DNA of 64,000 nucleotides from Curtobacterium pusillum (lineage in GTDB: Bacteria > Actinomycetota > Actinomycetes > Actinomycetales > Microbacteriaceae), in assembly GCA_002025645.1 (NCBI GenBank), contig CP018783.1:744001-808000 (forward strand). The letters are read 5' to 3'. Made by a program: the position numbers and the translations under genes. This document shows positions 1 to 7,996 of the stretch, in pieces; the first letter of the stretch is position 1; each line of letters begins with the position of its first letter. The notes below the pieces were generated by a model, which ran no database searches, was not told the DNA's origin, and was given only the letters and a program-made list of their open reading frames with translations.

Positions 1-84
1 CCACCCGCGCGAGCGGAACAGCCGGACGGTCGCCGCCCCGATGCCCGAGCTCGCTCCGGTGACGACTGCGCGACGAGATGCCAT
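1..84 (-). CDS. SDR family NAD(P)-dependent oxidoreductase (N-terminal fragment)
   Basis: The first 28 codons of a gene that runs off the left edge. The translation opens MASRRAVVTGASSGIGAATV, which holds the TGxxxGIG dinucleotide-binding motif of classical short-chain dehydrogenases/reductases within the first beta-alpha-beta unit. A strong ribosome-binding site (GGAGGAACCAC) precedes the ATG at 84, which settles the start. It is divergent from the acyltransferase gene at 166 and shares an 81-bp intergenic region carrying a tandem repeat. The substrate cannot be told from this fragment. Confidence 0.85.
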   Translation of the reverse strand, partial: MASRRAVVTGASSGIGAATVRLFRSRGW

Positions 85-127
85 GTGGTTCCTCCAGGGA
101 TCGGGTGGGATGTCCTGACAACCGTAC

Positions 128-159
128 CGATCAGGCAAGGTCACGATCAGGTAACGTGA
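128..159. repeat. Tandem 16-bp direct repeat in a divergent promoter region
   Basis: Two adjacent 16-bp units, CGATCAGGCAAGGTCA and CGATCAGGTAACGTGA, match at 13 of 16 positions. They sit between the divergent SDR and acyltransferase genes, with the second unit ending six bases before the acyltransferase ATG. A head-to-tail arrangement like this could be a binding site for a regulator acting on both genes. No regulator is identified and the role is inferred from position only. Confidence 0.4.
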
Positions 160-165
160 CGGGCG

Positions 166-1254
166 ATGACGACGGATGCCGCCCCTCCCGCGCCCTCGGC
201 GCCCGCCACACAGCTCGAACCGGGTCGTGCGAAGCGTCGTATCCCGATGTGGGACACGGCGCGGTTCCTTGCGGTCACGCTCGTGGTCATCGGCCACGCG
301 ATCCAGCGGCAGACCACGGCGAGCGAGCACGCCCTCGCCCTGTACACCTTCATCTACGCGTTCCACATGCCCGCGTTCGGTGTCATCAGCGGGTACTTCT
401 CGTCCGCGGACACCCCCACGGCGAAGCGGATGCGCCGGACCATCACGGACATCGTGGTGCCGTACATCATCATGCAGACGATCTGGACGGTGGTGCAGGG
501 GATCGTGGAGGGCGGGAAGAAGTTCAACCCGACCCAGCCGACCTGGACGCTCTGGTTCCTGCTCGCCCTCGGCATCTTCCGGCTGATCCTGCCGTACCTG
601 GCGCAGCTGCGGTGGCCGCTGTTCTGGGCGGTCGTGTTCAGCATCGGCGTGGGCTACTTCGACAACGTCGACTCCACGCTGTCCCTGTCGCGGGCGATCA
701 GCCTGCTCCCGTTCTTCCTGGTCGGCTGGCAGGTGAAGCAGTGGGGGTTGTTCGACCGCTGGTACGAGGCACCGCGGCGGATGGTCGTCCGGATCCGCAT
801 CGCCGCCGCGGCGGTCTTCGCGGCGTGGGCGGTCGCATGCGCCATCTGGATCCCGCAGTTCAAGGAGTTCGACCTGCACCACTGGTTCTTCTACGACGAC
901 TCGTACTCGGGTCTCGGCGAGGACGCCTGGTGGGCCGGTGCCGTCCGCTTCGGCCTGATGCTGCTCGCGGCGCTGCTGACGGCGTGCTTCCTGCTCCTCG
1001 TGCCCCGTCGGAACATCTGGATCACGCAGTTCGGCGCGGCGACGATGTACGTCTACCTCCTCCACACGTTCCTGCTCTACCCGATCCGCGAGTCCGGGAT
1101 CCTGGCCGGGCCGCACTCGGCGTGGCCGTTCGTGCTGCTCATGGTCGCGATCGCCTGCGCGGTGAGCCTGTTCCTCGCGCAGCCGTTCGTGCGGCGCGGG
1201 ATGCGCTGGCTGCTCGAACCGAACGTCGGTTGGTTGTTCCGCCGGGACGCGTGA
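166..1254 (+). CDS. Acyltransferase 3 family membrane protein
   Basis: A 362-residue integral membrane protein with about ten hydrophobic segments. The N-terminal stretch has RIPMWDTARFLAVTLVVIGH, whose motif (D..R.....LVV.GH) is typical of acyltransferase-3 / fucose-4-O-acetylase-like proteins, with the conserved His at the end of the first membrane helix. A later FHMPAFGVISGYFS segment also fits this family. Such enzymes transfer acyl, usually acetyl, groups from inside the cell onto surface sugars or other polymers. The start has no clear Shine-Dalgarno sequence, so the message may be leaderless. The acceptor is unknown and no polysaccharide cluster surrounds it. Confidence 0.8.
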   Translation: MTTDAAPPAPSAPATQLEPGRAKRRIPMWDTARFLAVTLVVIGHAIQRQTTASEHALALYTFIYAFHMPAFGVISGYFSSADTPTAKRMRRTITDIVVPYIIMQTIWTVVQGIVEGGKKFNPTQPTWTLWFLLALGIFRLILPYLAQLRWPLFWAVVFSIGVGYFDNVDSTLSLSRAISLLPFFLVGWQVKQWGLFDRWYEAPRRMVVRIRIAAAAVFAAWAVACAIWIPQFKEFDLHHWFFYDDSYSGLGEDAWWAGAVRFGLMLLAALLTACFLLLVPRRNIWITQFGAATMYVYLLHTFLLYPIRESGILAGPHSAWPFVLLMVAIACAVSLFLAQPFVRRGMRWLLEPNVGWLFRRDA

Positions 1255-1270
1255 CATCTCCGCGCAGGCT

Positions 1271-1343
1271 CGCAGTGTGCGAGGTGCCGCCCACGGTGCG
1301 AGGGCGCTTGCGTCCCACACAGCGCGGAACGTCGCACACTGCG
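1271..1343. repeat. Type C dispersed inverted repeat, copy 1
   Basis: A 73-bp element bounded by a perfect 12-bp inverted repeat, CGCAGTGTGCGA and TCGCACACTGCG. Its internal sequence matches the reverse complement of the element at 27408-27478 over nearly the full length. It lies just after the acyltransferase stop codon and could act as a terminator, but its recurrence in opposite orientation elsewhere marks it as a repeat family. Confidence 0.65.
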
Positions 1344-1349
1344 GCCACA

Positions 1350-1468
1350 GCCTGGAGGCGCGGCGCGGCTCCGGCGCGCGCGTTACGTCCCGAGGCGGGT
1401 GCGCTGGTACCAGCGCGACCACCTGCGTACCGTGAGTGCCGACGCGAAGGCGCGCCGTTCCTCCAGGC
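1350..1468. repeat. Split type A repeat arms upstream of metY
   Basis: The sequence GCCTGGAGGCGCG starts at 1350. Its complementary arm, CGCGCC followed by GTT and then CCTCCAGGC, ends at 1468. These are the two arms of the type A palindrome seen intact elsewhere, here about 95 bp apart. The insert folds poorly by eye. It may be a disrupted copy or a leader structure for metY. Apart from this and the type C repeat, the gap from 1255 to 1522 shows no gene. Confidence 0.35.
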
Positions 1469-1522
1469 CGGCGCACGGCGACCCGACGACCGACCGCACC
1501 GACAGCCCGACAGGAGCACGAG

Positions 1523-2854
1523 ATGAGCACGAACGACGCCGCCCAGTGGCGGTTCGAGACCACCCAGGTCCACGCCGGCGCCCAGCCGGACCCGACCACC
1601 GGCGCCCGCGCCACCCCGATCTACAAGACGACCTCGTACGTCTTCGCGAACTCGGACGAGGCCCGCGACCTGTTCGCCCTGGCCAAGCCGGGCAACATCT
1701 ACTCGCGCATCATGAACCCGACGAACGACGTCGTCGAGCAGCGCATCGCGGCGCTCGAGGGCGGCACGGGAGCGCTCCTGGTGTCCAGCGGCCAGGCGGC
1801 GGAGACCTACGCCGTGCTCAACATCGCCGGCGCCGGTGACCACATCGTGTCCTCGTCGTCGATCTACGGCGGCACGTACAACCTGTTCAAGTACACGCTG
1901 GCGAAGCTCGGCATCGAGACGACGTTCGTCGAGGACCAGGACGACCTCGAGGAGTGGCGCCGCGCCGTCCGTCCGAACACGAAGCTGTTCTTCGCCGAGA
2001 CGATCGGCAACCCGAAGATCAACGTCCTCGACATCGCCGGCGTGAGCGACGTCGCGCACGAGTCCGGCGTCCCGCTGATCGTCGACAACACGATCGCGAC
2101 GCCGTACCTCATCCGTCCGTTCGAGCACGGGGCGGACATCGTCGTGCACTCCGCGACGAAGTTCCTCGGCGGCCACGGCACGGTCATCGGCGGTGTCCTG
2201 GTCGACGGCGGCCGCTTCGCGTGGTCGCAGCACCCGGACAAGTTCCCGGAGTTCAACACGCCGGACCCCTCGTACCACGGCGCCGTGTTCGCCGAGGCGG
2301 TCGGCAACGAGCTCGCCTACATCGTGAAGGCACGCGTGCAGCTGCTGCGCGACCTCGGGGCGTCGAACTCCGCGGACACCGCGTTCACCCTGCTGCAGGG
2401 CATCGAGACGCTGTCGCTGCGCATCGAGCGGCACGTGTCGAACGCGCAGGAGATCGCCGAGTGGCTCGACCGGCACCCGGACGTCGCGACGGTGGCCTAC
2501 GCCGGGCTGCCGACCTCGCCGTGGTACGCCGCAGCGAACCGGTACGCGCCGAAGGGCGTCGGCGCCGTGCTGTCGTTCGAGCTCAAGGGCGGCGTGCCGG
2601 CGGGCAAGGCGTTCGTGGACAACCTGCAGCTCTTCTCGCACCTGGCCAACATCGGCGACGTGCGCTCCCTGGTCATCCACCCGGCGTCGACCACGCACTC
2701 GCAGCTCACGCCCGAGCAGCAGCTCACGACCGGTGTGACGCCGGGTCTGGTGCGGCTGTCGGTCGGCATCGAGAACATCGAGGACCTCAAGGCCGACCTC
2801 GAAGCAGGGCTCGCCGCTGCCCGTGCGGTCGCGCAGGAGGGGCAGCGCGCGTAG
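1523..2854 (+). CDS. metY: O-acetylhomoserine aminocarboxypropyltransferase / sulfhydrylase
   Basis: A 443-residue PLP enzyme of the Cys/Met metabolism family. It uses O-acetylhomoserine and sulfide to make homocysteine in the direct sulfhydrylation route to methionine. The start MSTNDAAQWRFETTQVHAG is preceded by AGGAGCACGAG, which is better than upstream in-frame starts. Family marks are TRAIHAG-like TTQVHAG near the N-terminus, the PLP-binding lysine at residue 213 in SATKFLGGHG, and the C-terminal SLVIHPASTTHSQL block. The length matches MetY rather than the shorter cystathionine gamma-synthases. It is followed by a strong hairpin and then by metX, the enzyme making its substrate, so the pair forms one pathway unit though possibly two transcripts. 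A paralogue lies at 38040. Confidence 0.95.
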   Translation: MSTNDAAQWRFETTQVHAGAQPDPTTGARATPIYKTTSYVFANSDEARDLFALAKPGNIYSRIMNPTNDVVEQRIAALEGGTGALLVSSGQAAETYAVLNIAGAGDHIVSSSSIYGGTYNLFKYTLAKLGIETTFVEDQDDLEEWRRAVRPNTKLFFAETIGNPKINVLDIAGVSDVAHESGVPLIVDNTIATPYLIRPFEHGADIVVHSATKFLGGHGTVIGGVLVDGGRFAWSQHPDKFPEFNTPDPSYHGAVFAEAVGNELAYIVKARVQLLRDLGASNSADTAFTLLQGIETLSLRIERHVSNAQEIAEWLDRHPDVATVAYAGLPTSPWYAAANRYAPKGVGAVLSFELKGGVPAGKAFVDNLQLFSHLANIGDVRSLVIHPASTTHSQLTPEQQLTTGVTPGLVRLSVGIENIEDLKADLEAGLAAARAVAQEGQRA

Positions 2855-2873
2855 CGTCCCGCCGGCCGACTCC

Positions 2874-2915
2874 GAACGACGAAACCGCTGTCGCACGACA
2901 GCGGTTTCGTCGTTC
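2874..2915. terminator. Strong hairpin between metY and metX
   Basis: A perfect inverted repeat with 19-20-bp arms (AACGACGAAACCGCTGTCG and its complement) and a loop of only two to four bases, starting 20 bp after the metY stop. No long U-tract follows. It probably ends or attenuates metY transcription before metX. A degenerate relative of the same sequence lies at about 35868-35925. Confidence 0.75.
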
Positions 2916-3023
2916 CGGGTCCGCACCCGCCCCGCGACGCGACCACGGCCCGAGGACCCGCGACGCGCCGGACGTGACGTAACACGGCGGCCGCAAGCCG
3001 CGCCTCCCGGCAGACTGGACCCG

Positions 3024-4223
3024 ATGGACTGGCAGACGACACCCGAGGACTCCGTGCCGTCCACGCTCGTGCCCGGCACCGAACTCGGCACGCTCGGAAA
3101 GCCGCCGGTCACCGGCGCCTGGCGCCCGGGCGACCACCCCGGCTCCCGGCACTTCGAAGCGCTCGGTGAGCAGTGGGTGCGCGGCGGGCGGATCCCGGCG
3201 GTCCGGGTCGCCTACGAGACCTGGGGCACCCTGTCGCCGGAGCGCGACAACGCCGTCCTGGTCTTCCACGCGCTGACCGGAGACTCGCACGTCACGGGGC
3301 TCCCCGGCCCCGGACACAAGACCGCCGGCTGGTGGGGCGACGTCGTCGGGCCCGGTCGCGCGATCGACACCGACCGCTGGTTCGTGATCGCTCCGAACAT
3401 GCTCGGCGGCTGCCAGGGCACGACCGGGCCGTCCTCGGTCTCCCCGGACGGCCTGGAGTGGGGATCGCGCTTCCCCTTCGTGACTGTGCGGGACCAGGTG
3501 GCGCTGCAGGCGCAGCTCGCCGAGCGGCTGGGCATCGACACCTTCGCGGCGGTCGTCGGGGGCTCGATGGGCGGCATGCACGCACTGGAGTTCGCCATCG
3601 CGCACCCGTCGCGCGTGCAGCGGCTGGCGGTGCTCGCCTCGACGGCGCAGACCACGGCGGACCAGATCGCGGCGAACTCGTTGCAGCGCGCAGCCATCCA
3701 GATGGACCCCGCGTTCGCCGGTGGCGACTACTACGAGGCCGACGCCGGCGAGGGTCCTCACCGCGGGTTGGCCCTGGCGCGGCGGATGGCGCTCATGACC
3801 TACCGCGCCTCCGACGAACTGAACGGCCGGTTCGCCCGGTCGTGGCAGAGCGACGTCTCGCCACTCGGCGACGACGGCCGCTTCTCGGTGGAGAGCTACC
3901 TCGACTTCCACGGCAACAAGTTCACACGGCGCTTCGACGCCTCGTCGTACATCACGCTGACGCACGCGATGGACTCGCACGACGTCGGGGCCGGCCGTGG
4001 CGGGATCGCAGCGGCGCTCGGGCAGGTCACGGCACGGACCCTCGTCGTCGGGGTGTCGAGCGACCGGCTGTTCCCCATCGAGGACCAGCACCGGATCGCA
4101 GCGGGCGTGCCGGACACGCTCGACGGTGACCGTGCCGCGGTGATCGAGAGCGAGTTCGGGCACGACGGGTTCCTGATCGAGCACGAGGCCGTCGGCGAGC
4201 ACCTCCGTCGGCTGCTGGACTGA
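3024..4223 (+). CDS. metX: Homoserine O-acetyltransferase
   Basis: A 399-residue alpha/beta-hydrolase fold enzyme that acetylates L-homoserine with acetyl-CoA and so supplies the MetY substrate. The nucleophile elbow GGSMGGMHALEF places the catalytic Ser at residue 181. The C-terminal GHDGFLIE places the catalytic His at about residue 380, and an Asp precedes it in VGVSSDRLFPIEDQ. The RVAYETWG and HALTGDSHVTG segments are typical of MetX. The ATG at 3024 gives the family's usual length. In-frame extension upstream would run into the intergenic hairpin and is rejected. It lies 169 bp downstream of metY on the same strand. Confidence 0.95.
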   Translation: MDWQTTPEDSVPSTLVPGTELGTLGKPPVTGAWRPGDHPGSRHFEALGEQWVRGGRIPAVRVAYETWGTLSPERDNAVLVFHALTGDSHVTGLPGPGHKTAGWWGDVVGPGRAIDTDRWFVIAPNMLGGCQGTTGPSSVSPDGLEWGSRFPFVTVRDQVALQAQLAERLGIDTFAAVVGGSMGGMHALEFAIAHPSRVQRLAVLASTAQTTADQIAANSLQRAAIQMDPAFAGGDYYEADAGEGPHRGLALARRMALMTYRASDELNGRFARSWQSDVSPLGDDGRFSVESYLDFHGNKFTRRFDASSYITLTHAMDSHDVGAGRGGIAAALGQVTARTLVVGVSSDRLFPIEDQHRIAAGVPDTLDGDRAAVIESEFGHDGFLIEHEAVGEHLRRLLD

Positions 4224-4281
4224 GCGCGCTCGCGACCGCTGGAACGAGCGCTCGCGACCGCTGGTCCGAGCGCTCGCGCTC
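4222..4281. repeat. Short tandem repeat after metX
   Basis: Three imperfect copies of a roughly 22-bp unit built on GAGCGCTCGCGACCGCTGG, the third truncated. It begins inside the metX stop codon. Each unit contains the self-complementary GAGCGCTC, so several hairpins are possible. It may serve as a terminator for metX. The rest of the gap to 4440 shows no gene. Confidence 0.5.
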
Positions 4282-4440
4282 ATTCGCATCACGCCTGCAA
4301 TAACAATCACGGCACCATCCGGAACGGCATGGCGCGCCGAACACCCCCCAACGGGTGTCGCGCGTGGAATGATGGCGTGGTGCCCGGGCTGACCGAGGCT
4401 CGGTTTTCCCTCACACGACGTCACCAACCAGGACACACCG

Positions 4441-5598
4441 ATGGACTTCATCGCACAGGAACGCGACCGCTTGCTGCGGTCGACGACCCGTGTCGTCGGC
4501 GTCGTCTGCGCACTCGTGTCCGTCATCGGCATCATCAGCGCCCTCGCCGTGCCGCTCATCCCCCTGCTCGGCGCCCTGGCCTGCATCGCCATCATGATCG
4601 GCGGCTTCCTGGTCTTCGGGTGGAACGGGTCGGTCTGGTGGACGGCGCTCATCCTCGCGTCCGGGCTCGGCGCGCTCGCCCTCCTGTTCTTCGGCGTCGA
4701 CGACACCGTCCGCCCGGTGATCGCGAGCGCCGTGGTCCCCCTCGCAGCAGGCAGCATCTCGGCCCCGCTCATGGCCCAGCGCGGCCAGCCCGTCGGACTC
4801 GGACTCACGATCGCAGCCGGTGCCGCCGTCGTCGTCGGGATCGTCTGGGCCAGCGGCAGCATCCTCGCGGCTCCCGTCACCGGTGCGCTGCTGGGGTGGG
4901 TCCTGATCGCGGTCGTCACCATCTGGATCTCCCGTGCCATCCCTCGGGTGGCGCGCCGCATCTACAGCATCGGCACCGCGCACCGAGCCGAGCGCCAGGC
5001 CAGCGAGACCGAGGCCCAGCGACGCCAGGGTGCGCGGCTCCTGCACGACACCGTGCTCGCGACCCTCACGCTCCTGGCACACTCCGGGGTCGGTGTCTCC
5101 GAGCAGGCCATGCGCGAACAGGCCGCCGAGGACGCCCGGCTGCTCCGCCACCTCCGACTCGGCGCGACGCCGCAGCCCCAGCAGTCCGGCGACTACTCGC
5201 TCACCCGCGAAGAGGAGTCGCCGCTCGGTCAGACCCTCGAGTCCGTCAAGCAGCGCTTCGGCCGCATGGGTCTCGAGGTCAGCTGGCACGGCACCGGTCA
5301 GGTCCTGCTGCCGTCCCACGTGCTCGACGCGTTCCTGCTCGCCCTGGGTGAGTGCCTCGAGAACGTCCGTCGTCACGCCGGGGTCGGCGAGGCGCACGTG
5401 ACGATCGTGCACGACAACGAGATGGTCCGCGCGATGGTCACCGACTCCGGCGTCGGCTTCGACCTCACCCACGTCAGCGCCGAGCGTCTCGGCTTCAAGG
5501 AGAGCGTCGTGAACCGGCTCCGCGAGGTCGGCGGCGACGCGAAGCTCTTCTCCGCGCCGGGTTCCGGCACGACCGTCGTGCTGGAGGCCCCGCGATGA
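4441..5598 (+). CDS. Sensor histidine kinase (HPK7-like)
   Basis: A 385-residue membrane histidine kinase. Five to six hydrophobic segments fill roughly residues 15-165. A cytoplasmic part follows with RLLHDTVLATLTLLAHSG, the H-box of the NarX/DesK-type dimerisation domain with the phospho-accepting His at residue 202. The C-terminal ATPase domain has LGECLENVRRHAG (N-box) and VTDSGVGFDLTHV (G1 box), and ends with APGSGTTVVLEAPR. It overlaps the next gene by four bases (ATGA). A LuxR-type response regulator follows at 7039, so this is the sensor of a three-gene signalling operon. The stimulus is unknown. The membrane part lacks a large extracellular loop, which suggests sensing within or near the membrane. 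Confidence 0.88.
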   Translation: MDFIAQERDRLLRSTTRVVGVVCALVSVIGIISALAVPLIPLLGALACIAIMIGGFLVFGWNGSVWWTALILASGLGALALLFFGVDDTVRPVIASAVVPLAAGSISAPLMAQRGQPVGLGLTIAAGAAVVVGIVWASGSILAAPVTGALLGWVLIAVVTIWISRAIPRVARRIYSIGTAHRAERQASETEAQRRQGARLLHDTVLATLTLLAHSGVGVSEQAMREQAAEDARLLRHLRLGATPQPQQSGDYSLTREEESPLGQTLESVKQRFGRMGLEVSWHGTGQVLLPSHVLDAFLLALGECLENVRRHAGVGEAHVTIVHDNEMVRAMVTDSGVGFDLTHVSAERLGFKESVVNRLREVGGDAKLFSAPGSGTTVVLEAPR

Positions 5599-6923
5599 CC
5601 CGCATTCCCGAGGACACCATCAGCCGTGGCCTGCCCGGCGAGACCGTCCAGCCCGCCCCGCGGACCCGACGGGAGGCCCGTGAGCGGTACCGCGGAAGCG
5701 AGCGTCGACAGGCACGCGGGCTCCCGTCCACCTCCACCGGGGCACGGTCCCTGCGGCAGGCCGCCAAGCCCGGAGCCTCGCTCGGCGCCGGGTACCTCGG
5801 CCTCGGCGCTGCGGTGCTCACCGGCATCGAGGCCGTCGCCGGAATCGTCTTCTTCCTCATCCGCTGGACCGAGTTCACCGACCCGTGGCTGCCGGCCGCG
5901 GCATGGGCGCTCTACCTGGTCGCCGCCGTCGGGGTCGGGCTAAGCCTGCTCACGTACGGGGAGCGCCTCACCGGACTCGCGTTCGTGCTCATCTGCGTCG
6001 TGCTCGCCTGCGTGGTGACCCTCGACTTCGTCGGCATCTGGCCCGAACACGACCTCGCGCACACCGCCTCGGCGTCGGTCGCGGCCGGCTTCGCGCTCCT
6101 CCCCGTGGCGACGCTGCGGCCGGCCCGCGAGGTCGCCGCCGCCATCGCCGTCCTCGGCCTGGCGTTCATCGGGATGGCGATCGCCTCGACCCCGATCACG
6201 AGCGACACGATGCCCGCCCTGGTCTCCACGCTCGCGCTCGTCACGGTGCCGCCGTCGATCGCGATCTTCGTCGTGCACCGCTTCCGGCAGCTCGTGCAGC
6301 GCGAGCTCGACCGTGTCCTGGTGCAGAGCAACGTGCAGGCGCCGCAGTTCGCCGTCGGCATGCTCGCCTCGGACGAGCTCGCCCGCCTCGACCTCGCCGC
6401 CGAGAAGCTCCTCGACGCCGTCGCCAACGGCAGTGATCCCCTGCCGCTGTCCGATGCGTCGGCCTCGGTGGCGTCCTCGCTCGCGACCGAACTCCGGCTG
6501 CACCTCATCGAGGGCCGTCGCGAGACGTGGCTGTACCACGCCATCACGGAGTCGGACAACCTCGGCCGGTCCGTCAGCGTCGCCGATCCGCAGTCGCTCG
6601 CTGGCCACCTCTCCCCCGCGCAGCGCGACGGCCTGCTGCAGGCACTGTGGCAGATGGTCGGCGTCGCCGAGGGCCGGAGTTCCCAGGCCGGATCACCCGT
6701 CGTCTCGGTCACCCTCGGCCCGGTCGGCTCCGACGGCCACCCCGTCACCGACGAGACCATGGACGTCCCGATCGTCTTCGAGTCCCGCGGCGTGCCCCGC
6801 CGCCGGCTCGGGCCGACCGCCTGGAGCGCCCTCCAGCGGATCGGCCCGTACACCGACTCCGTCCGCGACGGAGCACTCCACGTCGTCGCGCACTGCGTCG
6901 TGAACCGACATCCGTCGATGTAG
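5595..6923 (+). CDS. Membrane protein between kinase and regulator, possible degenerate kinase
   Basis: A 442-residue protein starting in the ATGA overlap with the kinase. The N-terminal 60 residues are charged (RRE/RYR rich), then six or so membrane helices span about residues 60-215. The C-terminal 220 residues are soluble. They include SLATELRLHLIEGRRETWLY and HLSPAQRDGLLQALWQMVG, which have the feel of the helical ends of a histidine kinase ATPase domain, but no H-box, N-box or G-box can be found. It is probably a non-catalytic partner of the kinase upstream. The conserved position inside a kinase-regulator operon supports a signalling role. The pseudokinase idea is inference. Confidence 0.7.
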   Translation: MTRIPEDTISRGLPGETVQPAPRTRREARERYRGSERRQARGLPSTSTGARSLRQAAKPGASLGAGYLGLGAAVLTGIEAVAGIVFFLIRWTEFTDPWLPAAAWALYLVAAVGVGLSLLTYGERLTGLAFVLICVVLACVVTLDFVGIWPEHDLAHTASASVAAGFALLPVATLRPAREVAAAIAVLGLAFIGMAIASTPITSDTMPALVSTLALVTVPPSIAIFVVHRFRQLVQRELDRVLVQSNVQAPQFAVGMLASDELARLDLAAEKLLDAVANGSDPLPLSDASASVASSLATELRLHLIEGRRETWLYHAITESDNLGRSVSVADPQSLAGHLSPAQRDGLLQALWQMVGVAEGRSSQAGSPVVSVTLGPVGSDGHPVTDETMDVPIVFESRGVPRRRLGPTAWSALQRIGPYTDSVRDGALHVVAHCVVNRHPSM

Positions 6924-7038
6924 TCGTCGCACGGAACCGGCTGGGCCCGAACTGCCGGACACCCTGACCAGCCTGCCCGTGTCACGTGGCCCGTCCCCCT
7001 AGGATCGGCCACGACCGCCCCCGAGAAAGGACGCCACC

Positions 7039-7710
7039 ATGGCGACTCCAGAGGAACCGATCCGACTCGCGCTCGTCGACGACCACAGGATGCTCCTCGG
7101 CGCGCTCACCGAGTGGATCCGCAGCGCCGCCGACGACATCACGCTCGTCGCAGCCGTCACCACCTGGCCGGAGCTCCTCACCAGCCCGGCGTTCCCGGTG
7201 GACGTGGTGCTGCTCGACCTGGACCTCAAGGACTCCATCCCGGTCTCGCTGAAGATCTCGACACTCAAGACCGCCGGCGTGAAGACCGTCGTGATGAGCA
7301 CGTACTCCGAGCCGAACGTCGTCCGCGAGGCCCTGGCCTCCGGCGCCCTCGGCTACCTCGTGAAGAGCGAGGACGCGGACATGATCGTCGAGGCGATCCG
7401 TGCCGCCCAGCGCGGCGAGCAGTACGTGTCGGCGGAGCTCGACCTGGCGATCAACAGCGGTGACGTCGGCGGCGTGCCGAAACTCAGCGCCCAGGAGCGT
7501 CGCGTCATGGCCCTGTACGGCGGCGGCGAGCCCGTGAAGAGCGTCGCGTACCAGCTCGGCATCTCCGAGGAGACCGCGAAGAGCTACCTCAAGCGCATCC
7601 GCGAGAAGTACCGCGTCGCCGGCTTCGACGTCGGCACGAAGGTGGCGCTCCGGAAGCGCGCGATCACCGACGGCATCATCGTCCAGGACGGCAGCCCGCT
7701 GGGCCTGTAG
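7039..7710 (+). CDS. NarL/FixJ-type response regulator
   Basis: A 223-residue two-domain regulator. The receiver domain has the acidic pair in ALVDDHRM, the phospho-acceptor Asp at residue 60 in VVLLDLDLKD, and the Lys in GYLVKSED. The C-terminal LuxR-type helix-turn-helix begins at LSAQERRVMALYGGG and includes VAYQLGISEETAKSYLKRIR. The start ATG follows GAGAAAGGACGCCACC, a good ribosome-binding site. It lies 115 bp downstream of the membrane protein and is the likely output of the kinase at 4441. A 22-bp-stem terminator follows directly, so it is the last gene of the operon. Confidence 0.93.
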   Translation: MATPEEPIRLALVDDHRMLLGALTEWIRSAADDITLVAAVTTWPELLTSPAFPVDVVLLDLDLKDSIPVSLKISTLKTAGVKTVVMSTYSEPNVVREALASGALGYLVKSEDADMIVEAIRAAQRGEQYVSAELDLAINSGDVGGVPKLSAQERRVMALYGGGEPVKSVAYQLGISEETAKSYLKRIREKYRVAGFDVGTKVALRKRAITDGIIVQDGSPLGL

Positions 7711-7725
7711 TCGCGCGCGTTCGAC

Positions 7726-7774
7726 TGAGCAGAAATCGTCGGGTCCCGAGATGGGACCCGACGATTTCTGCTCA
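7726..7774. terminator. Long perfect hairpin terminator
   Basis: A perfect 22-bp stem, TGAGCAGAAATCGTCGGGTCCC and its complement, with the 5-base loop GAGAT. It stands 16 bp after the response-regulator stop and between convergent genes, so it can end transcription from both sides. Confidence 0.85.
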
Positions 7775-7801
7775 CTGGACGCGGTCTGCCGCACCGTGCG
7801 A

Positions 7802-7845
7802 CGGCCTGGAGGCGCGGGGCGGGGCCGCCACGCGCCTCCAGGCCG
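7802..7845. repeat. Type A palindromic repeat
   Basis: Arms CGGCCTGGAGGCGCG and CGCGCCTCCAGGCCG match perfectly over 15 bp around a GC-rich centre. This is one member of the window-wide palindrome family found at gene 3' ends. It is followed through a GGTCGCGACC-like linker (GGTCGCGACCC) by a type B element. Confidence 0.75.
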
Positions 7846-7872
7846 GTAGGCGGTCGCGACCCAAATCCGCCA

Positions 7873-7957
7873 AAACGACAGATGCGCGCGATGCCGCGGC
7901 TGCTGTGCCGACACAGCGACAGGGTGCCGCGGAAGTCCCGCGGCACCCTGTCGCTTT
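7873..7957. repeat. Type B repeat, copy 1
   Basis: An 85-bp element starting AAACGACAG and ending CTGTCGCTTT. Its right half is a perfect 17-bp-stem hairpin (GCGACAGGGTGCCGCGG at 7916 with its complement ending at 7954) followed by TTT, so it looks like an intrinsic terminator for a plus-strand transcript. Two relatives with the same ends lie at 17581 and 17745. Confidence 0.65.
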
Positions 7958-7996
7958 CGCGGGGGCGAACCCTCGCGACGTCGCGCGATGCGCGCG

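Noticed and set aside
1380..1522. Possible SAM riboswitch upstream of metY
   Set aside because: A GTGAGTGCCGACGCG stretch faintly recalls a SAM-IV core, but the conserved GCAACCCTCC block and the closing stem are absent.
1139..3112. Long minus-strand open frame opposite metY
   Set aside because: It is Arg/Val/Asp-rich shadow coding caused by GC-rich third positions; metY on the plus strand is clear.
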